From Gracilibacillus salitolerans (GTDB lineage Bacteria > Bacillota > Bacilli > Bacillales > Amphibacillaceae), in contig NZ_CP045915.1 in assembly GCF_009650095.1 (NCBI RefSeq), forward strand, positions 1,860,001-1,924,000: a stretch of 64,000 bases of DNA. Direction: 5' to 3'. The notes under the pieces were generated by a model. The model worked only from the letters and a program-made list of their open reading frames with translations. It was not told where the DNA came from and made no database searches. Positions 32,706-42,229 of this stretch are shown piece after piece. The position numbers and the translations under genes were made by a program. How positions within the stretch are numbered: the stretch's first letter is position 1; each line of letters opens with the position of its first letter.

Positions 32706-33464
32706 ATGCCGTTTTTGACTGCTTATTACACAGAAAAAGGATACATGAAACAAGTAAATCAGGATGCACTAATGATCCAAACTGCAAAAAGTAGCAAAGG
32801 CTCGGTCGGTATGTTTGTTGTCTGTGATGGTATGGGTGGACTGAATAAAGGAGAGGTTGCCAGTTCTACCATAATCGAAGCACTATCATACTGGTTCAAG
32901 CATCTGCTACCTTTCCTATTAGATAGTGCAGAAGTGGAAGAGTTGCCCCTTTATTTGGTCGAAAAAATAGAAAGTATTAATCAAGATTTGATAGAAAGTT
33001 CTGCAGATAAACAGATGGGTTCGACACTAACAGCCATAATTATGGTGGACAACCAATATTTCACCTTTCAAATAGGTGATAGTAGAGCATATGCATTGGG
33101 ACAAGAAGTGACAAGGCTAACAAAGGATCAATCACTAGTGGCAAGAGAAGTAGAACGAGGCATGATTACCGAACAACAAGCCATGACACATCCTCAGCGT
33201 CATGTGCTGTTACAGTGTATAGGCGTCGAATCGGATATTGAAGTAGTAACTACAAGTGGTGTTTTGTCAGAAGGTGAACAAATCTTGCTTTGTACAGACG
33301 GCTTTTACCGATCATTAACTACTGAGGAAATACATCAAGTCATTGCACAAGATACATTAGTTGATAAGGGAAATATGGAAGAAAGTTTAAATGCATTAGT
33401 CCAAACGATTAAAAGCCGCGAGGAAACAGATGACATTACTGCAATACTAGTACAAACCGTCTGA
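32706..33464 (+). CDS. PP2C-family Ser/Thr phosphatase (second)
   Basis: The 252-residue protein also has all PP2C motifs (KQVNQDALMIQ, VCDGMGGLNKGEV, MGSTLTAIIM, QIGDSRAYAL, TKDQSLV, LLCTDGFYRSL, ETDDITAILV) but differs strongly from the first. The second acidic residue pair (GGLNKGEV) carries Lys/Glu where the first has His/Ala/Gly/Asp. Two phosphatases against one kinase is unusual and may mean separate substrates. It is followed by the kinase gene after 13 bases. Confidence 0.92.
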   Translation: MPFLTAYYTEKGYMKQVNQDALMIQTAKSSKGSVGMFVVCDGMGGLNKGEVASSTIIEALSYWFKHLLPFLLDSAEVEELPLYLVEKIESINQDLIESSADKQMGSTLTAIIMVDNQYFTFQIGDSRAYALGQEVTRLTKDQSLVAREVERGMITEQQAMTHPQRHVLLQCIGVESDIEVVTTSGVLSEGEQILLCTDGFYRSLTTEEIHQVIAQDTLVDKGNMEESLNALVQTIKSREETDDITAILVQTV

Positions 33465-33477
33465 AAGGAGGAGAAAC

Positions 33478-35418
33478 ATGCTGGAGAGTGGATCGGTCAT
33501 TGATGGCAGGTATGAGATATTGAAAGAGATTGGCAGAGGCGGGATGAGTATTGTTTATCTCGCCATGGATAATCGATTGAAAAAATCATTAGTTGTCAAG
33601 GATATTCGAAAACGCAAGAGCAATAACCATGAAATCCTGTTGAACAGCCTTGTGGTTGAAGCGAATATGTTGAAGAAATTAGAACACCCTGCACTACCTA
33701 GAATCTATGACATTATTGAAACAAAGAATGGTATCTATGTGGTAATGGACTATATTGAAGGAGAATCACTTAAGGAAAAGCTGGATCGGGAACACCGTGT
33801 TGAACCAGATGAAGTAATTGAATGGGCAAAGCAGATCGCAAATGTGCTTGCGTATCTCCATAGTAGAGAACCACACCCCATCATTTATCGTGATATGAAA
33901 CCAGACAATCTGATGCTGACTCCGGATGGCAAAATTAAGTTGATCGATTTCGGAATTGCGAGAGAATATAAAACGGAAAACTCATCAGATACTACGAATC
34001 TAGGAACGAAAGCTTACGCAGCCCCAGAACAGATTGCTGGTAAACAAACCGATAAGCGTACAGATATCTATAGCTTAGGTGTCACACTTTATCATCTTGT
34101 CACTGGCAAAACATTGAATGAACCACCTTTTGAAATCAGACCAATCAGAACATGGGATCCATCTTTACCTGAAGGACTAGAATATATTATTCAGCGTTGT
34201 ACCCAAATAGAACCTGAAGATCGCTATCAGCAAGTAGAAGATTTATATGAGGACCTGTTTCAAATTAATAAACTTACGCAAGGATATAAGAAACAATTAA
34301 TCAAAAAGCTATCATACTTCCTCATCCCAGCAGTGCTTTTTCTCACTTTTACTACTACAGCAGTTTTTGGTTATACCGGTATACAAAAAGAACAGTTTCA
34401 CGAATATTTTGGGTTATTAAGTGATGCACAACAGGAATTGATTGATGGTAATGAGTCGGAATCGATCAGTCTATTAGAAAAGGCTATAGCAGTAGATAAT
34501 TCAAGAGCAGAAGCTTATAACCGATTACTTGATTTGTATATAAATAGAGACGATGCCAAAACAGGTCTTTCCGTTGTCGAAAATCAAATTAATAATGGGT
34601 ATGGGGGACTTGACCAAAACAATGAAGTGTTATTCAAAGTGGGGATGACTTATTTTGATATAGAGAAGGATTATCAGACAGCACTCGATTATTTCCAGAG
34701 GGTGGATGAAGAGGAGCTTGAAGATGCCGAATATTATAAAACACTAGCGACGCAAATGAGTAATTTGAACATTGACTATCAACAATTCAATGAAGAGTTA
34801 GAAGAGTTTGAAGACTACAATAATAATCTACCTAACAATAGTAGAAAAGTAGAAAATTATAATGCATTGGCTAACATCTATTTATCTTATAAAGGTCAAA
34901 TAGATGAAGCAAACACTAAAGCAATCAACATTTTATTAAAAGCTCAAGAAGTTTTCGAATTGCTTGGTGACCAAGACGTGACATTGCAATTCGAACAAAG
35001 CTTTCCACGAAAATTAGCACAAGCCTATTTCAGTCGTGGAGTCTTATCTGAGGATGCTGCTGATGCAAGAGAAGATTTTTATCAATCGATTGAATACTAC
35101 AATGAATTGCTAGATCAGGATGTTTCAGACCAAGAAAATGTGATGATTTCGATTGGAAATGCTTATCAAGAAATGGGCGAATATGAGAATGCTATCAGTC
35201 AGTATCAGCAAGTAATGGCGCAATATCCGCAATCAGCAGATCCTTATGTAAAACTTATTAATTTACTGATTGATATCGAACAGGAAAAAGAAGCATCAGA
35301 CCGGGATTACGACAACACTGTTGACTTATATGAAGAGCTAATGGAACTTGATGAAGCAAACAATAATTCGGAAGTAGAGAAGTTAGACCGGAGATTACAA
35401 AATAATTCGATCTTATAG
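33478..35418 (+). CDS. Transmembrane Ser/Thr kinase with extracytoplasmic TPR region
   Basis: The 646-residue protein has a PknB-type kinase domain (about 8-265) with GRGGMS (19-24), Lys41, Glu61, the catalytic loop IIYRDMKPDN with Tyr in place of the His of HRD, DFG at 157-159 and APE at 182-184; all catalytic residues are present. A membrane helix (about 279-299) follows. The C-terminal 340 residues are helical with TPR-like repeats (AEAYNRLLDLYINRD, GNAYQEMGEYENAISQYQQV) and should lie outside. PASTA repeats of the usual PrkC sensors are absent. TPR proteins (TadD) are standard Tad parts, so this fusion could replace it. Ribosome site AAAGGAGGAG. Confidence 0.9.
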   Translation: MLESGSVIDGRYEILKEIGRGGMSIVYLAMDNRLKKSLVVKDIRKRKSNNHEILLNSLVVEANMLKKLEHPALPRIYDIIETKNGIYVVMDYIEGESLKEKLDREHRVEPDEVIEWAKQIANVLAYLHSREPHPIIYRDMKPDNLMLTPDGKIKLIDFGIAREYKTENSSDTTNLGTKAYAAPEQIAGKQTDKRTDIYSLGVTLYHLVTGKTLNEPPFEIRPIRTWDPSLPEGLEYIIQRCTQIEPEDRYQQVEDLYEDLFQINKLTQGYKKQLIKKLSYFLIPAVLFLTFTTTAVFGYTGIQKEQFHEYFGLLSDAQQELIDGNESESISLLEKAIAVDNSRAEAYNRLLDLYINRDDAKTGLSVVENQINNGYGGLDQNNEVLFKVGMTYFDIEKDYQTALDYFQRVDEEELEDAEYYKTLATQMSNLNIDYQQFNEELEEFEDYNNNLPNNSRKVENYNALANIYLSYKGQIDEANTKAINILLKAQEVFELLGDQDVTLQFEQSFPRKLAQAYFSRGVLSEDAADAREDFYQSIEYYNELLDQDVSDQENVMISIGNAYQEMGEYENAISQYQQVMAQYPQSADPYVKLINLLIDIEQEKEASDRDYDNTVDLYEELMELDEANNNSEVEKLDRRLQNNSIL

Positions 35419-35428
35419 GAGGGGTGAT

Positions 35429-36001
35429 ATGGAAGTAACATACAGAATTATGCTATATGGAGGTATTGTTGGTGCACTTATCACCCTTTCGATTGCAATA
35501 TGGCTGTTCATTAAACTGGACATTCGCCATGTGTTGGAAGACTTAACAGGAATTAGGTTAGGTAAAAATAGGAGAAAGCAAAATAATGCCTCATTTGAGA
35601 TGTGGAGTGAAAGAAACTATACATCAAGTCAACTCGAGTTGAAAAAATTAGAACATACATCTGAAAGTGTTCGGGAAAGTCGGAAATTTCATACATCACA
35701 GGAATTTTTACAGCACAAAACCAACCAGCAAATTAAAAACACTTCTAGAGACGAGCAAATTTCCGTTTCACCGCACATGCAATACGCTGAACCTAATCAA
35801 CTATCAAAAGAAGAAAATTCCTATGATCCGACAGAATTGTTAGACGAAGTATCAGAGAATAATCAGACAGAGTTACTAGAAGAAACAACCTTTTTGGAAA
35901 ATGAAACAGAGTTACTTGGGGAAGGTGAAGCTTCATTTGAAATGGAAGAGGAAGTTATAGTGACACACAATGCGTCGAATAAAAAGGAGGGATTGAAGTG
36001 A
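35429..36001 (+). CDS. Small membrane protein with repeated T-E-L-L motifs
   Basis: The 190-residue protein has one N-terminal membrane helix (about 10-29), a basic stretch (GKNRRK), and an otherwise polar, probably disordered tail. In the tail TELL occurs at 135-138, 147-150 and 160-163, with EETTF at 151-155. Such Thr-rich acidic clusters are of the kind recognised by FHA domains when phosphorylated (Thr with Leu at +3). I recognise no family. It overlaps the giant surface-protein gene by four bases and follows the kinase by ten. A phospho-acceptor for the local kinase/FHA pair is inference. Confidence 0.65.
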   Translation: MEVTYRIMLYGGIVGALITLSIAIWLFIKLDIRHVLEDLTGIRLGKNRRKQNNASFEMWSERNYTSSQLELKKLEHTSESVRESRKFHTSQEFLQHKTNQQIKNTSRDEQISVSPHMQYAEPNQLSKEENSYDPTELLDEVSENNQTELLEETTFLENETELLGEGEASFEMEEEVIVTHNASNKKEGLK

Positions 36002-39000
36002 CAGATAACAAAAAGAAGAGTAAAAGATGGCTTCCACTGTATGCAATCATATCTTTAGTTATTTTCTCAGCTATTATTTTTACATCAAATGCTATTGCTT
36101 CAGATGAGTTAGATATGAAAGTTCAGTATGCAGGGGATGAATGGGATTTAAGTGATGATCCGACACAAGATCCTGACTGGTACACAAGTAAGGATCAACT
36201 CACATTTAAGGTAGACGTAAGTGAATATTATCAAAACCTTGAGGAAGGTGATGACTCGGCTATACCTTTTAAAGTAGAAGCTTCTCAAGGGAATCGTAAA
36301 GCAACTGTAGATATAACAAAGGTAACTAATGAAGAAGGAAATTTTAATGGTGTCTATGAAGTAATGGTAACACCTCGTAATAGCTCAGATGGTCCGATTG
36401 ATATCAGCTTAAATATAGAAGAAGACAATAATTGGGAGATACCTTCTGAGCAAAGTCCGATTTCCTTTACTATTGACAAAGATTCTGAACCTCCGGAAAT
36501 CAATTATTCAGGTATCGAGAACCAAGAGGTATATTACAGCGATCAGGAATTACGTATCGATATCGATGAGGAGAATATCGAGGATAAGAGTGTGACTGTA
36601 ACGCATAATGGAAATCAGGTAAATCCTGACGTAGAATGGGATGGTAACAAAGGTACAGTTTTATTCTCGGAAAGTGGTAATTATCAAGTTGAGATTACAG
36701 TAGTAGATAAAGTAGGGCAAGAGACGAAGGAAGAACTAACTTTCTATTTGAATACAGAGGAACCTACATTAAAAGCCGAAACTGAGTTAGGTAATATAGT
36801 AGAAAGTGGCGCAGTCCTAACTGATAATAATTTTAGTTTTACAATAGAAAATGGAATAGCTGTTGATTCAGCTCAATTAACGATTCGCGAGGATAATAGT
36901 GTAATAGATAAAGTGAATATGGAAACAAGTGGAAATAAAGCCAGTGTGAACTATTCATTTGATGAAGAGGGAACATACGAAGTAAAGGCAGAGTTGGAAG
37001 ATGCTCACAATGGTGAGAAACATGAGCTTGAAGCTTTTACCATTACAGTTGATCAGTCAAAACCTAATATAACGATCACTGATAATAACGAAAAGCCAGT
37101 TACAGATAAGGAAATCTATCAAAATGCATTTGACCTGAAGCTTCGGGTAGAGGATGACAATTTAAATCTAGATGAAAGTTCTATTACGGTTACTTACAAC
37201 TCAGCTGAAAGCGAAGAGCAAAGAGAAGTGGCACTATCTTATAGAGATGGTGTAGCAACAGCAGAGTATGATGTTGATGATGCAGGTGAATATACGATTG
37301 GTGGAACACTCGTCGATCATGCAGGTAATAAAAGTACGATTGATGTAAGTTTTGCTTTATACATGGAAAGTGATCTAATCGATATTACTGATAAAACGAA
37401 TAACGAAAATTTAAAAGAGTATTATCAAGATGATGTGTTAGTGAACGTTAAATACTGGGATTTTAATCCAATTGAAAAGTCTTTTTCCGTTATGAAACTT
37501 AATTTAATTACAGGCGAAGAAGAACCATATTTAGATAGTTCTGATCTTTCCAGTGTCGTATTTATGAGTTGGATTGAACACTTCTTTCAAGAAGGTGAAT
37601 ACTATTTATCGATAGAAACACAGAATATAATGGGAAATACAGAAACAGAGAAGCGCAAATTTATTGTCGATAAAACAGATCCAGAGGTTACGATTGATTC
37701 ACCGATATCCGATAAGGAGCATATTACTTCCTCATCTCTTGATGAACAGGATGGTAAGCTATTTAACCTAAGAGTATTTGATGATTATTTAGAGGATTAT
37801 CAAGCACAACTTGAAGTGGTCGATACAGATGGTAAGAAACAAACATGGGTAGATGATGATGCAGGTAATTGGGTGAATCAAGATGGAACCTATCACTTTA
37901 ATCTAAATGAAGAGCTAATAGGTGAAGAAGGAGATTATACCCTTTCGTTACAGGCTGAAGATGAAGCTGGACGAACTGGGGAGCAAGCCCTCCATTTTAC
38001 TATTGATGATACTGCACCTGTTATTGAACTTTCTGAAATAGACCGATTTAATGATAAAAAACTCAAAAACACGGTTACAGTAAGAGAATATAATTATGAG
38101 CAGAATAATGTAACTATTAAGATTGAGAAGCAAAATGAATCTGGTGAATTTGAAACATATGATTCAGATGATTTTGATGAATGGGAAAATAGTGGTTTGA
38201 CATCAGAAGCAAAATTTCCATTTGTTGAAGATGGGACTTATCGTATCACAGTAAATGCTGTTGATGCTGCTGGCAATAAAGCAGAAAGACAACGTTCAGT
38301 TTTCACTATTGATACAGAGAATCCTAATTCAACGATATCAGGTGTCGAGCATCAAAAACACTATACTGAGGGACAGACTGTACAAGTTGATATTCAGGAT
38401 AATCATATTGATGAAGCAGCTACCACACTTGCGGTTAATGAATGGAATCACAACAGTGAACAATTCGAAAAATCTGATATTGACTCCGCATTAGCGTTTG
38501 ATCGCAAACAGGCAGAGTGGCGTCACGAATTTGAAGATGAAGGAACATATGAAATTATCGTGAAAGCGAAAGATAAGGCTGGAAGAGATGCAGAAGAAGC
38601 ACACGTAATTTTTACAATTGATCAGACAGATCCAGTTGTATCGATCGATAATATCAAGAATAAAACTTATTATGACAATGATCTGACAGCAACATTTACT
38701 GTAGATGAATTAAATTATCGTGATAATAACGTTACCTTTGAAGTAACAAAAGGTGATGAAAACTATACAGAACAAGTAGAAGGAGATGAAGGAGAAGATT
38801 GGAGAAATGCAGCTAAACAATCTGAACTGACATATACCTTTGATGAAGATGGAGACTACGAAGTGAAATTACGTGCCGAAGATAAAGCAGGTAACGCCTC
38901 AGGTTCAGATCCAATCAGCAGAACTTTCACGATAGATAAGACAAACCCTTCCATTTCAGTAGAAGGTGTTGAAAAAGGTAGATATTATGACAATAACAGA

Positions 39001-41901
39001 GATGTAGAAGTTCAGATCAATGATACGAATTTTGCTGATTACGAATTGACGGTTACGAAAGACGAGGAAGAATATGAAATAGAAGACATAGAGGAAAAAG
39101 ATACATCCATCTCCTTTGAACATGAATTTAAGGAAGATGGCGATTATGTATTGGAGCTTTCCGCAGTAGACCGTGCTGGTAATCAGTCGACTAAGGTAGT
39201 GAGCTTTACAGTAGATAAAACAGATCCAGTAATTTTAATTACTGATGAAATAGCAGACTTTATTAGCAGTGATGATATTGAAGAAAACTTCATCCCAATT
39301 AAATTAACTGAAAAGAATATTAAATCAAAAGAAGTGACCATTTCTCGTGTGGATAATGATGGTAAAAAGAAAACTTATTCTGAAGAGGACACTGGTGAAT
39401 GGATAGACAATGGGAAAGTTCATCGTTATGACTTGAACGAAAGCTTTTTCGAAAAAGATGGTGATTATGAGATTGTTGTTGTCGCAGAAGACAAGGCAGG
39501 TAATACAGATAAGGCGAGCTTATCATTCACTGTCGACAATATTGCACCGATAATTGATCTGTCTGATCTAAATGAATTTAATGATGCAGCACAGACAGAA
39601 ACGATTAAAGTAACAGAGCATAATTACAATACTAACAAAGTGGATATTAAGGTTTATCGCGAGAATGCCCAAGATGAGTTCGTTCCATATGATGATAATT
39701 TTGCAAGTTGGAAAAACAAGCAAGAAGTTACGTCATTAGATTTTCCTTTCACAAAGGATGGAAAATATCGAGTGGAAGTACGTGCAACAGATGCAGCAGG
39801 AAACACTGCAAAAGCGAAAACAGACGTTTTTACGATTGATACGGTGAATCCTGATTTAAGTATTACAGGTGTAACACAGGATACACATTATCGTAACAGT
39901 AAAGAAGTGAGAGCTTCTGTCAAGGATGCAAATGTTAATAAATCAGGTACAGTTTTAGGTGTGTATCGACTCAATTCTTCAACAGGTAAAATGGTTCCAT
40001 TTAATGCAAATGAACAGCCAACTTTTACAAGACGTTCAATGGATTGGCGCTATCAATTCTCGACGGCAAATGAAGGAACGTATCGTGTTCAATTAAATGC
40101 AACTGATTTAGCTGGTAATAAAGGAGAAGAACAATCTGTAGACTTTACAATCGATAACACTGCACCAGTTTTATCGATTGACAATATCACAGACGGTACC
40201 TATTACGATGCTGGTAGGTCAGTAGAGATGAGTATTCTTGAAACAAACCATCGTCAAAATAAAGTACAGTTCGAAGTGACACGGAATGGTCAGGATATGA
40301 CAAATACAGTACAAGGTTCTAGAGGTCCTTCATGGAGAACTGCGAGTAAGTTGTCTAGCTTAAGCTATCATTTCTCGCAAGATGGAGCTTATAGTATTGA
40401 ATTAAATGCGACAGACGAAGCTGGCAATAGAGCTAAGACTGCTAAGAAGGAATTTGTCGTTGATACGGTACAACCAGATATTGAAATTTCTGGTGTGGAG
40501 GATGGAGAATATTATAATGAAGATGTTCCTGTCTCTGTAAGAATTGCAGATGTAAACTTAGATAATAATACCATTCATGTTACACGCAATGGAGAGAATT
40601 ATCCAGTCGGTAATTTCTCGATCACGAATAATCCTTACGAAAATTCATTTGCTAATTTAAGTCATACCTTCAGTCAGGAAGGTGATTATGAAATAGTAGT
40701 AGACGCCAGTGATAAAGCGAATAATCAACAGTCACAATCTATCGCTTTTACCATTGATAAAACACCACCTGTTATCACACCGGTAATGGGTGAAGGAGAT
40801 CAAGAGCTTGAAGATGGTTCATTTATTAATCGTGTATTTCAACCGCAGTTCCTATTGGATAATGAGGAAGATACGATTGTATCTGTGAGATTAAATGATG
40901 GTTCCAATATTGCTGGTAATATCCCATTAGCTTCGACAGAAATGGAATATAATTATGAGGTGTTAGCACGAGATAAAGCTGGAAATGAAACTACATTATC
41001 GATAAGCTTTACACTAGATACAACAAGACCGGAGTTAAGTATTACTGGCATCATTGGAAACTTTACAAATGAAAATGTCAGTCCGCATGTAGAGTATTCT
41101 GATCGCAACTTAGATGAAGAACGAACATCCGTGACGTTGAACGGAGAAACTTTTAGAAATGGGATGGAATTAACTGGTGAACAGGATTATATTCTTGAGG
41201 CTGTTATTACAGACTTAGCGGATAATGTAACAGAACAGTCAATTGTGTTTACGATTGATAAGACTGGACCAAAAATTATCTTTAAAGAACCATTGTCAGG
41301 GCAATACTTTAACAGTGTGGTCATTCCTGATATCATTATTGAGGCGATGACAGGCTATGATATTATTGCATTGACCCTTAATGGAGAACCATATGAGTTA
41401 GGCGATCCAATTGAAACAGAAGGTAAGCATGTACTCTATTTTGAAGTTATGGACCAAGCAGGAAATATTGAGCAGCTTACGGTAGAATTTATTATAGATC
41501 TAACTGTACCAGTAGTCATTTTTGATGGTATTGAAGAAAATGAGGAAGTTGTTGACGCTGTTGACTTATCTATTCAGTTAGATAACCAAGAAGACACGAT
41601 TAAATCCGTATCCGTTAATGGTGAGGATTATGAAGGTACAGTTATAGAAGAAGATGGAGTCGAAGTAATTCATTATCATTTCTCAGAAATCGATGAGTAT
41701 AATGTAGAAGTTACTGCATATGATGAAGCAGGTAACGAAGTTACTGAAAACTTACCATTTGTAATAGCGGAAAGAAGTTTACTATCCCAGTTCTATGAAA
41801 ATAAACCATTACTCTCTGGTAGTATTGCAGGACTTCTAGCGCTGATAATTGGTGCTATTACAGTATTGGCACGTAGAAGAGCAGCAGCAACAGCGGAATA
41901 G
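35998..41901 (+). CDS. Giant Ig-like repeat surface protein, membrane anchored
   Basis: The 1967-residue protein starts at GTG 35998 behind AAAAAGGAGG, overlapping the preceding stop. It has a signal/anchor helix (about 13-35), roughly 18 Ig-like repeats of about 95-105 residues joined by linkers like FTIDKTDP, most with D.AGN near their end, and a C-terminal helix followed by RRRAAATAE. No LPxTG motif is present, so the C-terminal helix should anchor it in the membrane. Residues about 562-1076 and 1077-1590 are two copies of a five-domain block. The N-terminal about 150 residues form a distinct domain. Such proteins usually are adhesins or stalks. It is the last gene of the operon, before a terminator. 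Confidence 0.85.
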   Translation: MTDNKKKSKRWLPLYAIISLVIFSAIIFTSNAIASDELDMKVQYAGDEWDLSDDPTQDPDWYTSKDQLTFKVDVSEYYQNLEEGDDSAIPFKVEASQGNRKATVDITKVTNEEGNFNGVYEVMVTPRNSSDGPIDISLNIEEDNNWEIPSEQSPISFTIDKDSEPPEINYSGIENQEVYYSDQELRIDIDEENIEDKSVTVTHNGNQVNPDVEWDGNKGTVLFSESGNYQVEITVVDKVGQETKEELTFYLNTEEPTLKAETELGNIVESGAVLTDNNFSFTIENGIAVDSAQLTIREDNSVIDKVNMETSGNKASVNYSFDEEGTYEVKAELEDAHNGEKHELEAFTITVDQSKPNITITDNNEKPVTDKEIYQNAFDLKLRVEDDNLNLDESSITVTYNSAESEEQREVALSYRDGVATAEYDVDDAGEYTIGGTLVDHAGNKSTIDVSFALYMESDLIDITDKTNNENLKEYYQDDVLVNVKYWDFNPIEKSFSVMKLNLITGEEEPYLDSSDLSSVVFMSWIEHFFQEGEYYLSIETQNIMGNTETEKRKFIVDKTDPEVTIDSPISDKEHITSSSLDEQDGKLFNLRVFDDYLEDYQAQLEVVDTDGKKQTWVDDDAGNWVNQDGTYHFNLNEELIGEEGDYTLSLQAEDEAGRTGEQALHFTIDDTAPVIELSEIDRFNDKKLKNTVTVREYNYEQNNVTIKIEKQNESGEFETYDSDDFDEWENSGLTSEAKFPFVEDGTYRITVNAVDAAGNKAERQRSVFTIDTENPNSTISGVEHQKHYTEGQTVQVDIQDNHIDEAATTLAVNEWNHNSEQFEKSDIDSALAFDRKQAEWRHEFEDEGTYEIIVKAKDKAGRDAEEAHVIFTIDQTDPVVSIDNIKNKTYYDNDLTATFTVDELNYRDNNVTFEVTKGDENYTEQVEGDEGEDWRNAAKQSELTYTFDEDGDYEVKLRAEDKAGNASGSDPISRTFTIDKTNPSISVEGVEKGRYYDNNRDVEVQINDTNFADYELTVTKDEEEYEIEDIEEKDTSISFEHEFKEDGDYVLELSAVDRAGNQSTKVVSFTVDKTDPVILITDEIADFISSDDIEENFIPIKLTEKNIKSKEVTISRVDNDGKKKTYSEEDTGEWIDNGKVHRYDLNESFFEKDGDYEIVVVAEDKAGNTDKASLSFTVDNIAPIIDLSDLNEFNDAAQTETIKVTEHNYNTNKVDIKVYRENAQDEFVPYDDNFASWKNKQEVTSLDFPFTKDGKYRVEVRATDAAGNTAKAKTDVFTIDTVNPDLSITGVTQDTHYRNSKEVRASVKDANVNKSGTVLGVYRLNSSTGKMVPFNANEQPTFTRRSMDWRYQFSTANEGTYRVQLNATDLAGNKGEEQSVDFTIDNTAPVLSIDNITDGTYYDAGRSVEMSILETNHRQNKVQFEVTRNGQDMTNTVQGSRGPSWRTASKLSSLSYHFSQDGAYSIELNATDEAGNRAKTAKKEFVVDTVQPDIEISGVEDGEYYNEDVPVSVRIADVNLDNNTIHVTRNGENYPVGNFSITNNPYENSFANLSHTFSQEGDYEIVVDASDKANNQQSQSIAFTIDKTPPVITPVMGEGDQELEDGSFINRVFQPQFLLDNEEDTIVSVRLNDGSNIAGNIPLASTEMEYNYEVLARDKAGNETTLSISFTLDTTRPELSITGIIGNFTNENVSPHVEYSDRNLDEERTSVTLNGETFRNGMELTGEQDYILEAVITDLADNVTEQSIVFTIDKTGPKIIFKEPLSGQYFNSVVIPDIIIEAMTGYDIIALTLNGEPYELGDPIETEGKHVLYFEVMDQAGNIEQLTVEFIIDLTVPVVIFDGIEENEEVVDAVDLSIQLDNQEDTIKSVSVNGEDYEGTVIEEDGVEVIHYHFSEIDEYNVEVTAYDEAGNEVTENLPFVIAERSLLSQFYENKPLLSGSIAGLLALIIGAITVLARRRAAATAE

Positions 41902-41911
41902 GTAAGAAAAT

Positions 41912-41945
41912 AAAAGCAAATAGAGCGAAGGCTCTATTTGCTTTT
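41912..41945 (+). terminator. Terminator of the Tad/kinase/adhesin operon
   Basis: AAAAGCAAATAGAGC and GCTCTATTTGCTTTT form a perfect 15-bp stem with a GAAG loop. It is the first strong terminator after 18263. Confidence 0.92.
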
Positions 41946-42229
41946 ACTTAAAACACGGAAAGTATAGAATTGCACATAACCATACTAAAGCAACATTAAT
42001 ATTGGTGTTTTTTCATCCTGCCTTATGAAGGTAAAGAATTCTCACTACGAAAATACTTCACTAGATCGAATATTTTCATAAAAAAATACAAAATCGTTTT
42101 TTCTAATACTGAAAACATATAAAAATAGCTAAACTTTTATGTGAAACCCTTTTTTTCTACTACTTCAAATAAATGAAAATCAGGAAACACTGATTTTGTT
42201 CTCTAATAAAACTATGGTATAAAAAGAAT

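Noticed and set aside
36000-41900. Repeats of the Ig protein as a possible CRISPR-like or tandem DNA array
   Set aside because: The repetition is at protein level with diverged codons; no uniform spacers are present.
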